A program made the position numbers and the translations under genes. Under the pieces are notes generated by a model. It was not told the DNA's origin, did no database searches, and saw nothing but the letters and a program-made list of their open reading frames with translations. Positions 1 to 5,895 of a DNA stretch of 13,170 bases are shown here, in pieces; position 1 is the first letter of the stretch; every line of letters starts with the position of its first letter. The DNA lies in contig CAIKYE010000085.1 of NCBI GenBank assembly GCA_903831585.1, positions 1-13,170 of the forward strand, given 5' to 3'. Source of the stretch: an uncultured Micrococcales bacterium. Its GTDB lineage: Bacteria > Actinomycetota > Actinomycetes > Actinomycetales > Microbacteriaceae.

Positions 1-1
1 G

Positions 2-1729
2 ACTCACGCCGATGACATTCAAATTAAGATGGCGCAGGGCGCAAAACCTGGCGAGGGCGGGCAGTTACCTCCGAACAAGGTTTACCCGTGGATTGCCAGA
101 ACCAGGCACGCCACAGCCGGAGTTGGTCTAATTTCGCCGCCTCCGCATCACGACATCTACTCGATCGAAGATCTAAAGCAGCTGATTTTTGACCTCAAGC
201 GAGCAAATCGTGCGGCACGCGTTCACGTGAAGCTGGTTTCGCAAGTTGGAATCGGAACCGTAGCCGCTGGAGTTGCCAAGGCCAAGGCCGACGTAATTCT
301 CGTATCTGGGCACGACGGCGGAACCGGAGCCTCACCGCTTAATTCACTTAAGCACGCCGGAACACCTTGGGAACTCGGATTAGCTGAGACGCAACAAACA
401 CTGATGGCCAATAACTTGCGCGATCGAGTCTCGGTTCAGGTTGACGGACAAATGAAAACCGGACGCGATGTTGTTATCGCTGCGCTGCTTGGAGCCGAGG
501 AGTTCGGTTTCGCTACCGCTCCGCTGGTGGTCGAGGGTTGCGTGCTCATGAGAGTCTGTCACCTAGACACCTGCCCCGTAGGTGTAGCGACACAGAACCC
601 TGTTCTTCGAGCTCGCTTCACCGGTAAGCCAGAATTTGTCATCAATTTCTTTGAATTCTTGGCCGAAGAAGTTCGCGAATACCTTGCGAAGCTCGGCTTC
701 AGAACTCTAGATGAAGCGATTGGACACAGCGAATTCATCGACGTTAACCGTGCCATGAGCCACTGGAAGGCCGATGGACTCGACCTAAGCCCCATTTTGG
801 CAGGCCCGGCCGTGCCGGCGGGGGCATCTCGACGCAAGTCAACCAACCAGAATCACGGGATAGAAAAGCACTTCGATCACAAATTGATTGAACTGTTCGC
901 CTCAACATTCGAAGACTCAAAACCGATGAGCGCCTCGATGAGCATTTCAAACGTCGATCAGGCGGTCGGGACGATGCTTGGCAACGAACTCACCAAACGA
1001 TTCGGTGCTGCTGGACTGCCTGAGGGCACAATGAACATTAACCTCAGCGGTTCAGCCGGACAATCCTTTGGCGCATTCATTCCTAGCGGCATCAAACTCA
1101 ACCTCGAGGGCGACTCTAACGACTATGTTGGCAAGGGACTCTCGGGTGGGACGATCGTCATTAAGCCAAACCCCGATAGTGTGTTTGCAGCTGAAGACAA
1201 CATCATCGCCGGAAACGTAATTGGCTATGGGGCAACCAGCGGAAGCCTTTTCATCCGTGGGGTAGTCGGCGAGCGATTCCTAGTTCGAAACAGTGGCGCA
1301 GAAGCAGTCGTTGAAGGCGTCGGTGACCATGCGCTCGAGTACATGACCGGTGGATGTGCTGTAATTCTCGGAGCCACGGGCAGAAATCTCGCTGCAGGCA
1401 TGTCTGGTGGAGTCGCCTATGTCTACAAATTGCGTGCTGACCGAGTCAACCGAGATGCACTCGAATCAGTCGACATCACGATTGCAGATCTAGAGCCAGA
1501 GGACATTGAAAGATTGCACTCCTTGCTCTCGAGGCATTTCCTAGAAACCGATTCTGTCGTCGCCGCGAGAGTCCTTGCAAATTTTGAATCGGAATTACCG
1601 CTGTTTTCTAGAGTGCTTCCTTCTGACTATGCCGCGGTGCTCAAGATTCGCAAGAATGCGACAGCTAACAACCTCGACCCCGACGGTGATGTTGTTTGGA
1701 AACAGATTCTGGAGGTGACCGGTGGCTGA
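2..1729 (+). CDS. gltB: Glutamate synthase (NADPH) large subunit, 3' part only
   Basis: The reading frame is open from base 2, so this is the last 575 residues of a protein that is usually about 1500 residues long; the N-terminal glutaminase domain and central domain lie outside the window. The enzyme moves the amide nitrogen of glutamine onto 2-oxoglutarate to give two glutamates. Visible parts are the FMN-binding synthase barrel (the GHDGGTGAS stretch at window residues 103-111), the three cysteines of the 3Fe-4S cluster in a C-x5-C-x4-C pattern (residues 180, 186 and 191), and the C-terminal GXGXG beta-helix domain from about residue 325 to 480, rich in glycine. The first methionine, at base 29, is internal because conserved GltB sequence (ADDIQIK) precedes it. 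The stop overlaps the gltD start by 8 bases, indicating one transcript and coupled translation of the two subunits. Identification is by family resemblance and is very secure. Confidence 0.97.
   Translation, partial: THADDIQIKMAQGAKPGEGGQLPPNKVYPWIARTRHATAGVGLISPPPHHDIYSIEDLKQLIFDLKRANRAARVHVKLVSQVGIGTVAAGVAKAKADVILVSGHDGGTGASPLNSLKHAGTPWELGLAETQQTLMANNLRDRVSVQVDGQMKTGRDVVIAALLGAEEFGFATAPLVVEGCVLMRVCHLDTCPVGVATQNPVLRARFTGKPEFVINFFEFLAEEVREYLAKLGFRTLDEAIGHSEFIDVNRAMSHWKADGLDLSPILAGPAVPAGASRRKSTNQNHGIEKHFDHKLIELFASTFEDSKPMSASMSISNVDQAVGTMLGNELTKRFGAAGLPEGTMNINLSGSAGQSFGAFIPSGIKLNLEGDSNDYVGKGLSGGTIVIKPNPDSVFAAEDNIIAGNVIGYGATSGSLFIRGVVGERFLVRNSGAEAVVEGVGDHALEYMTGGCAVILGATGRNLAAGMSGGVAYVYKLRADRVNRDALESVDITIADLEPEDIERLHSLLSRHFLETDSVVAARVLANFESELPLFSRVLPSDYAAVLKIRKNATANNLDPDGDVVWKQILEVTGG
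1711..1716 (+). promoter_or_regulatory. Ribosome binding site of gltD
   Basis: GGAGGT lies inside the last codons of gltB, five bases before a GTG codon. This strong Shine-Dalgarno match fixes the GTG at 1722 as the gltD start and supports an 8-base overlap with gltB. Confidence 0.85.
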
Positions 1730-3176
1730 TCCAAAGGGCTTTCTTAAAGTTACCGATCGACAAACAGCAGAACGTCGACCTGTGTCTGTTCGTATTCGTG
1801 ACTGGAAAGAGGTTTACGAGCCTCGCGACCAAGCGGTTGTTAAACAACAGGCCGGTCGCTGCATGGACTGTGGTATCGCTTTCTGCCACCAGGGCTGCCC
1901 ACTTGGAAATTTGATTCCCGAGTGGAACGATCTGACCTGGCGAGACCAGGGCCGCGAGGCAATTGAGAGACTTCACGCTACAAACAACTTTCCTGAGTTC
2001 ACCGGACGCCTTTGTCCAGCGCCCTGCGAAAGCTCTTGCGTTCTAGGAATAAATCAACCAGCGGTGACTATCAAAGAGATCGAAGTGTCGATTATCGACA
2101 AGGCCTTTGAAAACAACTGGGTTCTGCCGCACGCTCCCGAACGCCTAACCGGCAAGACTGTCGCCGTTGTTGGTTCAGGGCCTGCCGGATTAGCCGCTGC
2201 TCAACAACTCACCAGAGCAGGTCACACGGTTGCTGTGTTTGAGAAAGACGACAGAATCGGTGGGCTACTTCGCTACGGAATTCCGGATTTCAAAATGGAG
2301 AAGCACCACATCGACCGCCGCATAGCTCAGATGGAAGCCGAGGGCACGAGGTTCCGACTCGGAGTCAACATTGGTGTCGATATCACCTGGACAGAGCTTC
2401 GCTCGAGGTTCGACGCAGTTCTAGTCGCCACAGGTGCGCCAGAGCCTCGAGACCTTAAGATTGCCGGCCGTGGCCTCGATGGCATCGAATTCGCCATGCG
2501 CTATCTGCACCAGTCAAACCAAGCCGTTGCTGGCGACGAAGTCGCGAATCAACTCAGTGCTGCCGGCAAGCACGTGGTAATTCTCGGCGGTGGCGATACC
2601 GGAGCAGACTGTCTCGGAACTGCTACTCGCCAAGGCGCACTATCTGTAACGACGCTGGCAATCGGTAACCAACCACCTTCGGAACGCGTCGAGAATCAAC
2701 CCTGGCCGACGTATCCGAACCTATTTGAGGTTGCCAGCGCTCACGAAGAGTTTGGTGAGAGAAAGTTTTTGGCATCAACAGTTGAGTTTGTTGGCGACGG
2801 TACCACTGTCACGGGATTAAAGGTTGCAGAGACTGAATTCAAGGATGGCAAACGCGTGCCTAAGCCAGGCACCGAGAGAATAATTGCTGCTGACATGGTT
2901 CTACTAGCTCTCGGTTTCACAGGAGCTGAGCAAACTACACTCGCTCAGCAAACATCCGCAGAGTTTGACGCTAGCGGAAATGTCGCAAGAAGCACTGACT
3001 GGCAAGCAAATGAAGAAGGCTTCTTTGTTGCAGGTGATGCCGGTAGGGGACAGAGCCTAATCGTTTGGGCAATTGCCGAGGGTCGATCGGCCGCCGCGGC
3101 GATCGACAATTTTCTAGAGGGCGTAACCGAACTGCCATCACCGGTTAAGCCAAACGACAGGTCATTCGACTTTTAA
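1722..3176 (+). CDS. gltD: Glutamate synthase (NADPH) small subunit
   Basis: This is a 484-residue protein of normal length for the beta subunit, which takes electrons from NADPH through FAD and iron-sulfur clusters and passes them to FMN in GltB. In order, it has an N-terminal cysteine-rich domain for the 4Fe-4S clusters (Cys47, 50, 55, 59 and a second group at 98, 102, 106), an FAD-binding Rossmann motif GSGPAG at 151-156, an NADPH-binding motif GGGDTG at about 289-294, and the C-terminal [18 protein letters not shown] segment at 438-455 that contacts FAD. The start is GTG, chosen because of the strong ribosome binding site five bases upstream and the conserved [10 protein letters not shown] beginning. 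The gene is the second of a gltB-gltD pair. No terminator is seen in the 48 bases before pyk, so readthrough into pyk is possible. Confidence 0.97.
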   Translation: MADPKGFLKVTDRQTAERRPVSVRIRDWKEVYEPRDQAVVKQQAGRCMDCGIAFCHQGCPLGNLIPEWNDLTWRDQGREAIERLHATNNFPEFTGRLCPAPCESSCVLGINQPAVTIKEIEVSIIDKAFENNWVLPHAPERLTGKTVAVVGSGPAGLAAAQQLTRAGHTVAVFEKDDRIGGLLRYGIPDFKMEKHHIDRRIAQMEAEGTRFRLGVNIGVDITWTELRSRFDAVLVATGAPEPRDLKIAGRGLDGIEFAMRYLHQSNQAVAGDEVANQLSAAGKHVVILGGGDTGADCLGTATRQGALSVTTLAIGNQPPSERVENQPWPTYPNLFEVASAHEEFGERKFLASTVEFVGDGTTVTGLKVAETEFKDGKRVPKPGTERIIAADMVLLALGFTGAEQTTLAQQTSAEFDASGNVARSTDWQANEEGFFVAGDAGRGQSLIVWAIAEGRSAAAAIDNFLEGVTELPSPVKPNDRSFDF

Positions 3177-3191
3177 ACCAAGAACGCTCGG

Positions 3192-3197
3192 TAAACT
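3192..3197 (+). promoter_or_regulatory. Possible -10 box for pyk
   Basis: TAAACT matches the TAnnnT pattern and would start an mRNA around 3204, giving a leader of about 20 bases that still holds the AGAAGGA ribosome binding site at 3214-3220. No convincing -35 box is visible. The same TAAACT hexamer appears before the tRNA gene. Confidence 0.35.
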
Positions 3198-3224
3198 TGT
3201 CGAGATTAGCAGAAGAAGGAACCA

Positions 3225-4640
3225 ATGAGACGCGCCAAGATTGTTGCAACACTAGGCCCAGCAACCTCGAGTTACGAACAGATTAGGGCCGTGATTGATG
3301 CCGGTGTTGACGTCGCTCGCATGAACCTAAGCCACGGGAGCTACGAGGTGCACGAAGAGGTTTACCGAAACGTGCGCAAAGCAGCCGAAGACATCGGCAA
3401 GCCAGTCGGCGTCTTTGTTGACCTACAGGGCCCAAAGATTCGCCTCGGAAAGTTCAGCGATGGTCCGGTGATGCTCGAGAAGGGTGCCACCTTCAAGATC
3501 ACCATCGAAGACATCTTGGGAGATGTGAACATCTGCGGAACCACATTTAAAGGCTTGCCTGGCGATGTAAAGCCTGGAGACCTGCTTCTTATCGACGACG
3601 GCAAGGTTTGCCTAAAGGCAACCGAGGTCTCGGCTACGACCGTAACCACAGTTGTAGAAATTGGCGGACCGGTTTCGAATAACAAGGGCATTAACCTTCC
3701 AGGAGTAGCGGTTAACGTGCCTGCTCTGTCAGAGAAAGATGAGGATGATCTGCGCTGGGCAATACGACTTGGTGCAGACATGATTGCGCTCTCTTTTGTT
3801 CGCGATGCCAACGACATCGTGCGCGTGCACGAAATCATGAAGGAAGAAGGCAAGTACCTTCCGGTGATCGCCAAAATTGAGAAGCCGCAGGCTGTTGCGG
3901 CTCTAGAAGAGATCATCGATGCCTTCGACGGCATCATGGTCGCCCGAGGAGATCTTGGTGTTGAAATGCCGCTCGAAGAGGTTCCTATTGTGCAGAAGCG
4001 TGCGGTTGAACTATCTCGACGTTGGGCCAAGCCGGTTATCGTTGCCACACAAATGCTCGAGACAATGATCGAAAACTCACGGCCAACGCGTGCAGAGGCA
4101 TCTGATGTTGCGAACGCAATTCTGGATGGCGCTGACGCGGTGATGCTCTCTGGTGAAACCTCAGTTGGCAAATGGCCGGTTGAGACCGTCGAAGTAATGG
4201 CGCGAATCATCGAATCGACCGAAGACAATGGACTAGATCGAATTCCTGGTCTCGGTACACGCCCTCACACACATTCGGGAGCGGTCTCAAAGGCAGCTGT
4301 CGAAATAGCGGAGCTTCTTGGCTCCAAGTTCGTTTGTGTCTTCACCGAGTCTGGCGATTCGCTGCGCAGGGTTTCTCGACTGCGTTCCGCTGTTCCGATA
4401 CTGGCCTTCACCCCAAACGCAGATACTAGAAGACGCTTATCGATGGTTTGGGGTTCTAAAACATTCCTGGTCAATCCGGTAAAACACACCGACCAAATGA
4501 TGGATCAGGTTGACGAGATTCTTCTGGCGCAAGGTCTGGCCAAGATGGGCGACGAGGTCGTCGTTGTCGCGGGCACACCACCTGGAGTTCCGGGTTCAAC
4601 CAACACTTTGAGAGTTCACAGGGTCGGCGAAGCCGGTTAG
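3225..4640 (+). CDS. pyk: Pyruvate kinase
   Basis: This 471-residue protein catalyses the last step of glycolysis, phosphoenolpyruvate plus ADP to pyruvate plus ATP, in the cytoplasm. It begins RRAKIVATLGP. Arg32 in ARMNLSHG, the active-site signature around Lys217 and Glu219 (VIAKIEKPQA), and the metal ligand Asp243 in ARGDLGVE are all present, followed by the conserved VATQMLETMI segment and a C-terminal allosteric domain from about residue 350. The B domain lies near residues 70-165. Length is typical of actinobacterial enzymes, with no extra PEP-utiliser domain. At the position that separates potassium-dependent (Glu) from potassium-independent (Lys) family members, the sequence QGPKIR has Lys71, so potassium independence is predicted by family rule, not shown. 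AGAAGGA four bases before the ATG sets the start. The gene ends at a strong terminator hairpin. Confidence 0.97.
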   Translation: MRRAKIVATLGPATSSYEQIRAVIDAGVDVARMNLSHGSYEVHEEVYRNVRKAAEDIGKPVGVFVDLQGPKIRLGKFSDGPVMLEKGATFKITIEDILGDVNICGTTFKGLPGDVKPGDLLLIDDGKVCLKATEVSATTVTTVVEIGGPVSNNKGINLPGVAVNVPALSEKDEDDLRWAIRLGADMIALSFVRDANDIVRVHEIMKEEGKYLPVIAKIEKPQAVAALEEIIDAFDGIMVARGDLGVEMPLEEVPIVQKRAVELSRRWAKPVIVATQMLETMIENSRPTRAEASDVANAILDGADAVMLSGETSVGKWPVETVEVMARIIESTEDNGLDRIPGLGTRPHTHSGAVSKAAVEIAELLGSKFVCVFTESGDSLRRVSRLRSAVPILAFTPNADTRRRLSMVWGSKTFLVNPVKHTDQMMDQVDEILLAQGLAKMGDEVVVVAGTPPGVPGSTNTLRVHRVGEAG

Positions 4641-4650
4641 CCAAAACAGT

Positions 4651-4680
4651 AAAAAACCGACCCGCAGGGGTCGGTTTTTT
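4651..4680. terminator. Bidirectional intrinsic terminator between pyk and tRNA-Leu
   Basis: A perfect 13-base inverted repeat (4651-4663 with 4668-4680) has a GCAG loop. Seven pairs at the loop end are CCGACCC with GGGTCGG, and the outer six are A-T pairs, so each strand ends in a run of six T. It stands 10 bases after the pyk stop and 5 bases after the mature 3' end of the opposite-facing tRNA, so it should stop transcription from both sides. Confidence 0.9.
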
Positions 4681-4685
4681 GTTTG

Positions 4686-4766
4686 TGCCGAAGGCGGGAC
4701 TTGAACCCGCACTCCTTTCGGAAAAGCATTTTGAGTGCTCCGCGTCTGCCATTTCGCCACTTCGGC
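4686..4766 (-). tRNA. tRNA-Leu, anticodon CAA
   Basis: Read on the minus strand, 81 bases fold into a class II tRNA. The 7-base acceptor GCCGAAG pairs with CTTCGGC, the D arm contains the GG pair, the anticodon stem GAGCA/TGCTT (one G-T pair) encloses loop CTCAAAA with anticodon CAA (plus-strand 4731-4733), a long variable arm TTCCGAAAGGAG follows, and the T arm is GCGGG-TTCAAGT-CCCGC. The discriminator base is A. No CCA is encoded (the next bases read CAA), so the end must be added by tRNA nucleotidyltransferase, as is common in actinobacteria. It reads UUG leucine codons. The long variable arm and A73 support leucine identity. Confidence 0.95.
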
Positions 4767-4779
4767 TTGCTACCGAAAT

Positions 4780-4807
4780 AGTTTAGACCATCGTCGTTTA
4801 GGGCCAA
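4780..4807 (-). promoter_or_regulatory. Probable promoter of tRNA-Leu
   Basis: On the minus strand TTGGCC (4807-4802) and TAAACT (4785-4780) are separated by 16 bases and resemble -35 and -10 boxes. Transcription would begin near 4773, about seven bases before the mature tRNA 5' end, a usual short leader for RNase P removal. The region lies back to back with the pdtaR promoter. Confidence 0.5.
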
Positions 4808-4815
4808 AACTCCAA

Positions 4816-4821
4816 TATGCT
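4816..4821 (+). promoter_or_regulatory. Probable -10 box of pdtaR (leaderless start)
   Basis: TATGCT ends seven bases before the ATG at 4829, and no Shine-Dalgarno sequence lies in between, so transcription is expected to begin at or next to the start codon. No clear -35 box is seen. This placement also argues against the in-frame ATG at 4817, which lies inside the box. Confidence 0.5.
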
Positions 4822-4828
4822 TAGACAG

Positions 4829-5437
4829 ATGAGCGACTCAACGGCAAAACGAACAGTCTTGGTGGCAGAAGACGAGTCGCTTATTCGTATGGATATCGTA
4901 GAAACTCTCATCGACTTTGGTTTCGATGTGATTGCCGAAGCCGCCGACGGCCTTGAGGCAGTCGAACTCGCAAAGAGCAAGAAGCCAGACATAATCGTCA
5001 TGGACATCAAAATGCCCAACCTCGATGGCATTTCTGCCGCAGAACAGATGCAAGCTTTACGCATTCCGATTGTTCTGCTGACCGCATTTAGCCAAAAGGA
5101 GCTCGTTGAGAGAGCATCCGAGGCTGGGGCCATGGCCTACCTGGTTAAGCCATTCACCCCAAACGATCTTCTTCCAGCAATCGAAATCGCCTGGAGTAGA
5201 CATCAGCAGCTGACCGCCCTCGAGGCCGAGGTGCAGGATTTGACCGAGAGATTTGAAACGAGAAAGTTAGTCGACCGAGCAAAAGGGCTGCTGAACGAGA
5301 AGATGAATCTCACTGAACCCGAGGCCTTTAGATGGATTCAAAAGGCGTCTATGGATAGACGTCTCACAATGCACGAAGTAGCACTGACAATTATTGACCA
5401 GTTGGGCGAGAAGAAAACCGAACCCGCTAGCGACTAG
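4829..5437 (+). CDS. pdtaR: PdtaR-type response regulator with ANTAR RNA-binding domain
   Basis: This 202-residue protein joins an N-terminal receiver domain to a C-terminal ANTAR domain. The receiver has the acidic pair Glu14-Asp15, phospho-acceptor Asp59 in IIVMDIKMP, Thr85 and Lys107 in LVKPF, so all phosphorylation residues are present. A short helical linker (about 125-145) leads into the three-helix ANTAR domain (about 140-193, with DRAKGLL and the MHEVAL segment). In this family, phosphorylation by histidine kinase PdtaS promotes dimerisation and binding to paired RNA hairpins, preventing transcription termination. No kinase gene is in the window; in Mycobacterium tuberculosis pdtaR (Rv1626) and pdtaS are also unlinked, and Rv1626 also lies just before polA. 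Start 4829 is preferred over 4817 because the latter falls inside the -10 box. The last 11 bases overlap the end of the opposite-strand thioesterase gene. Confidence 0.93.
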   Translation: MSDSTAKRTVLVAEDESLIRMDIVETLIDFGFDVIAEAADGLEAVELAKSKKPDIIVMDIKMPNLDGISAAEQMQALRIPIVLLTAFSQKELVERASEAGAMAYLVKPFTPNDLLPAIEIAWSRHQQLTALEAEVQDLTERFETRKLVDRAKGLLNEKMNLTEPEAFRWIQKASMDRRLTMHEVALTIIDQLGEKKTEPASD

Positions 5438-5858
5438 GTTTTTCGCGCAGGTAATTCGTAATACGCACTGTTGAAAGCCTGCGACCTTGCTCATCAGTAA
5501 TCACGATCTCGTGAACAGTTAGCGACTTTCCAAGGTTAAGTGCCGTACAGGTTCCGGTCACAATTCCAGAGGTTGCCGAACGGCTGTGCGAGGCATTAAC
5601 TTCTATTCCAACTGCCACGCGATCCGGATATGCCCAAACATTAGCCGCCATACTTCCGAGGCTCTCTCCGAGCACCACGTGGGCTCCACCGTGAAGCACT
5701 CCAAAAGGTTGCATGTTTCCGGAAACGGGCATTGTGCCGACGGCACGCTCGGCAGATAGCTCGACTATTTTGATGCCCATTTTGTCGGCAAGTTCGCCAA
5801 CCGAACGCTCGGCTAGAAGCTTGGCACCAGCTTCACTGGTCTTCACTTCGTCAGTCAT
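5427..5858 (-). CDS. Hotdog-fold acyl-CoA thioesterase, PaaI/YdiI (MenI)-like
   Basis: This 143-residue protein belongs to the hotdog-fold thioesterases that cleave acyl- or aroyl-CoA thioesters. The QPFGVLHGGA segment at 50-59, followed by catalytic Glu65 in GESLGS, and the later VGIEVNASHSRSA stretch closely resemble Escherichia coli YdiI, the 1,4-dihydroxy-2-naphthoyl-CoA thioesterase of menaquinone synthesis, whose catalytic Glu63 sits at the same spacing after HGG. A menaquinone role is therefore plausible, but family members vary in substrate and no menaquinone gene is nearby, so I leave the symbol blank. The start at 5858 is set by AGGAG four bases upstream; the in-frame GTG at 5870 would overlap that site. 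The gene is divergent from polA with 37 bases between start codons, and its end overlaps pdtaR by 11 bases. Confidence 0.9.
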   Translation of the reverse strand: MTDEVKTSEAGAKLLAERSVGELADKMGIKIVELSAERAVGTMPVSGNMQPFGVLHGGAHVVLGESLGSMAANVWAYPDRVAVGIEVNASHSRSATSGIVTGTCTALNLGKSLTVHEIVITDEQGRRLSTVRITNYLREKPSR

Positions 5859-5862
5859 GAGG

Positions 5863-5867
5863 CTCCT
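5863..5867 (-). promoter_or_regulatory. Ribosome binding site of the thioesterase gene
   Basis: Read on the minus strand, AGGAG stands four bases before the ATG whose first base is 5858. It decides the start in favour of 5858 over the in-frame GTG at 5870. Confidence 0.7.
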
Positions 5868-5883
5868 CACACGCGCTTTCGCC

Positions 5884-5889
5884 TAGGCT
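5884..5889 (+). promoter_or_regulatory. Probable -10 box of polA (leaderless start)
   Basis: TAGGCT is followed by exactly six bases and the ATG at 5896. With the usual distance from -10 box to start point, the mRNA would begin on that A. No Shine-Dalgarno sequence precedes either ATG (5890 or 5896), and no clear -35 box is seen. Identical TAGGCT-N6-ATG spacing occurs at coaE. Confidence 0.55.
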
Positions 5890-5895
5890 ATGGCT

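Noticed and set aside
3362..4228. Long open frame (288 codons) on the minus strand inside pyk
   Set aside because: Its translation is Ser/Thr/Arg-rich with no recognisable domain and lies wholly opposite a certain pyk gene, as expected of a codon-bias shadow.
4817..4819. Earlier ATG as the pdtaR start
   Set aside because: It lies inside the probable -10 box TATGCT, adds only four unconserved residues and has no ribosome binding site.
4798..5133. Minus-strand open frame of 111 codons opposite pdtaR
   Set aside because: It is serine-rich, has no domain and covers the conserved receiver domain of pdtaR on the other strand.
5868..5870. Upstream GTG as the thioesterase start on the minus strand
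   Set aside because: It would sit on the AGGAG site that clearly serves the ATG at 5858.
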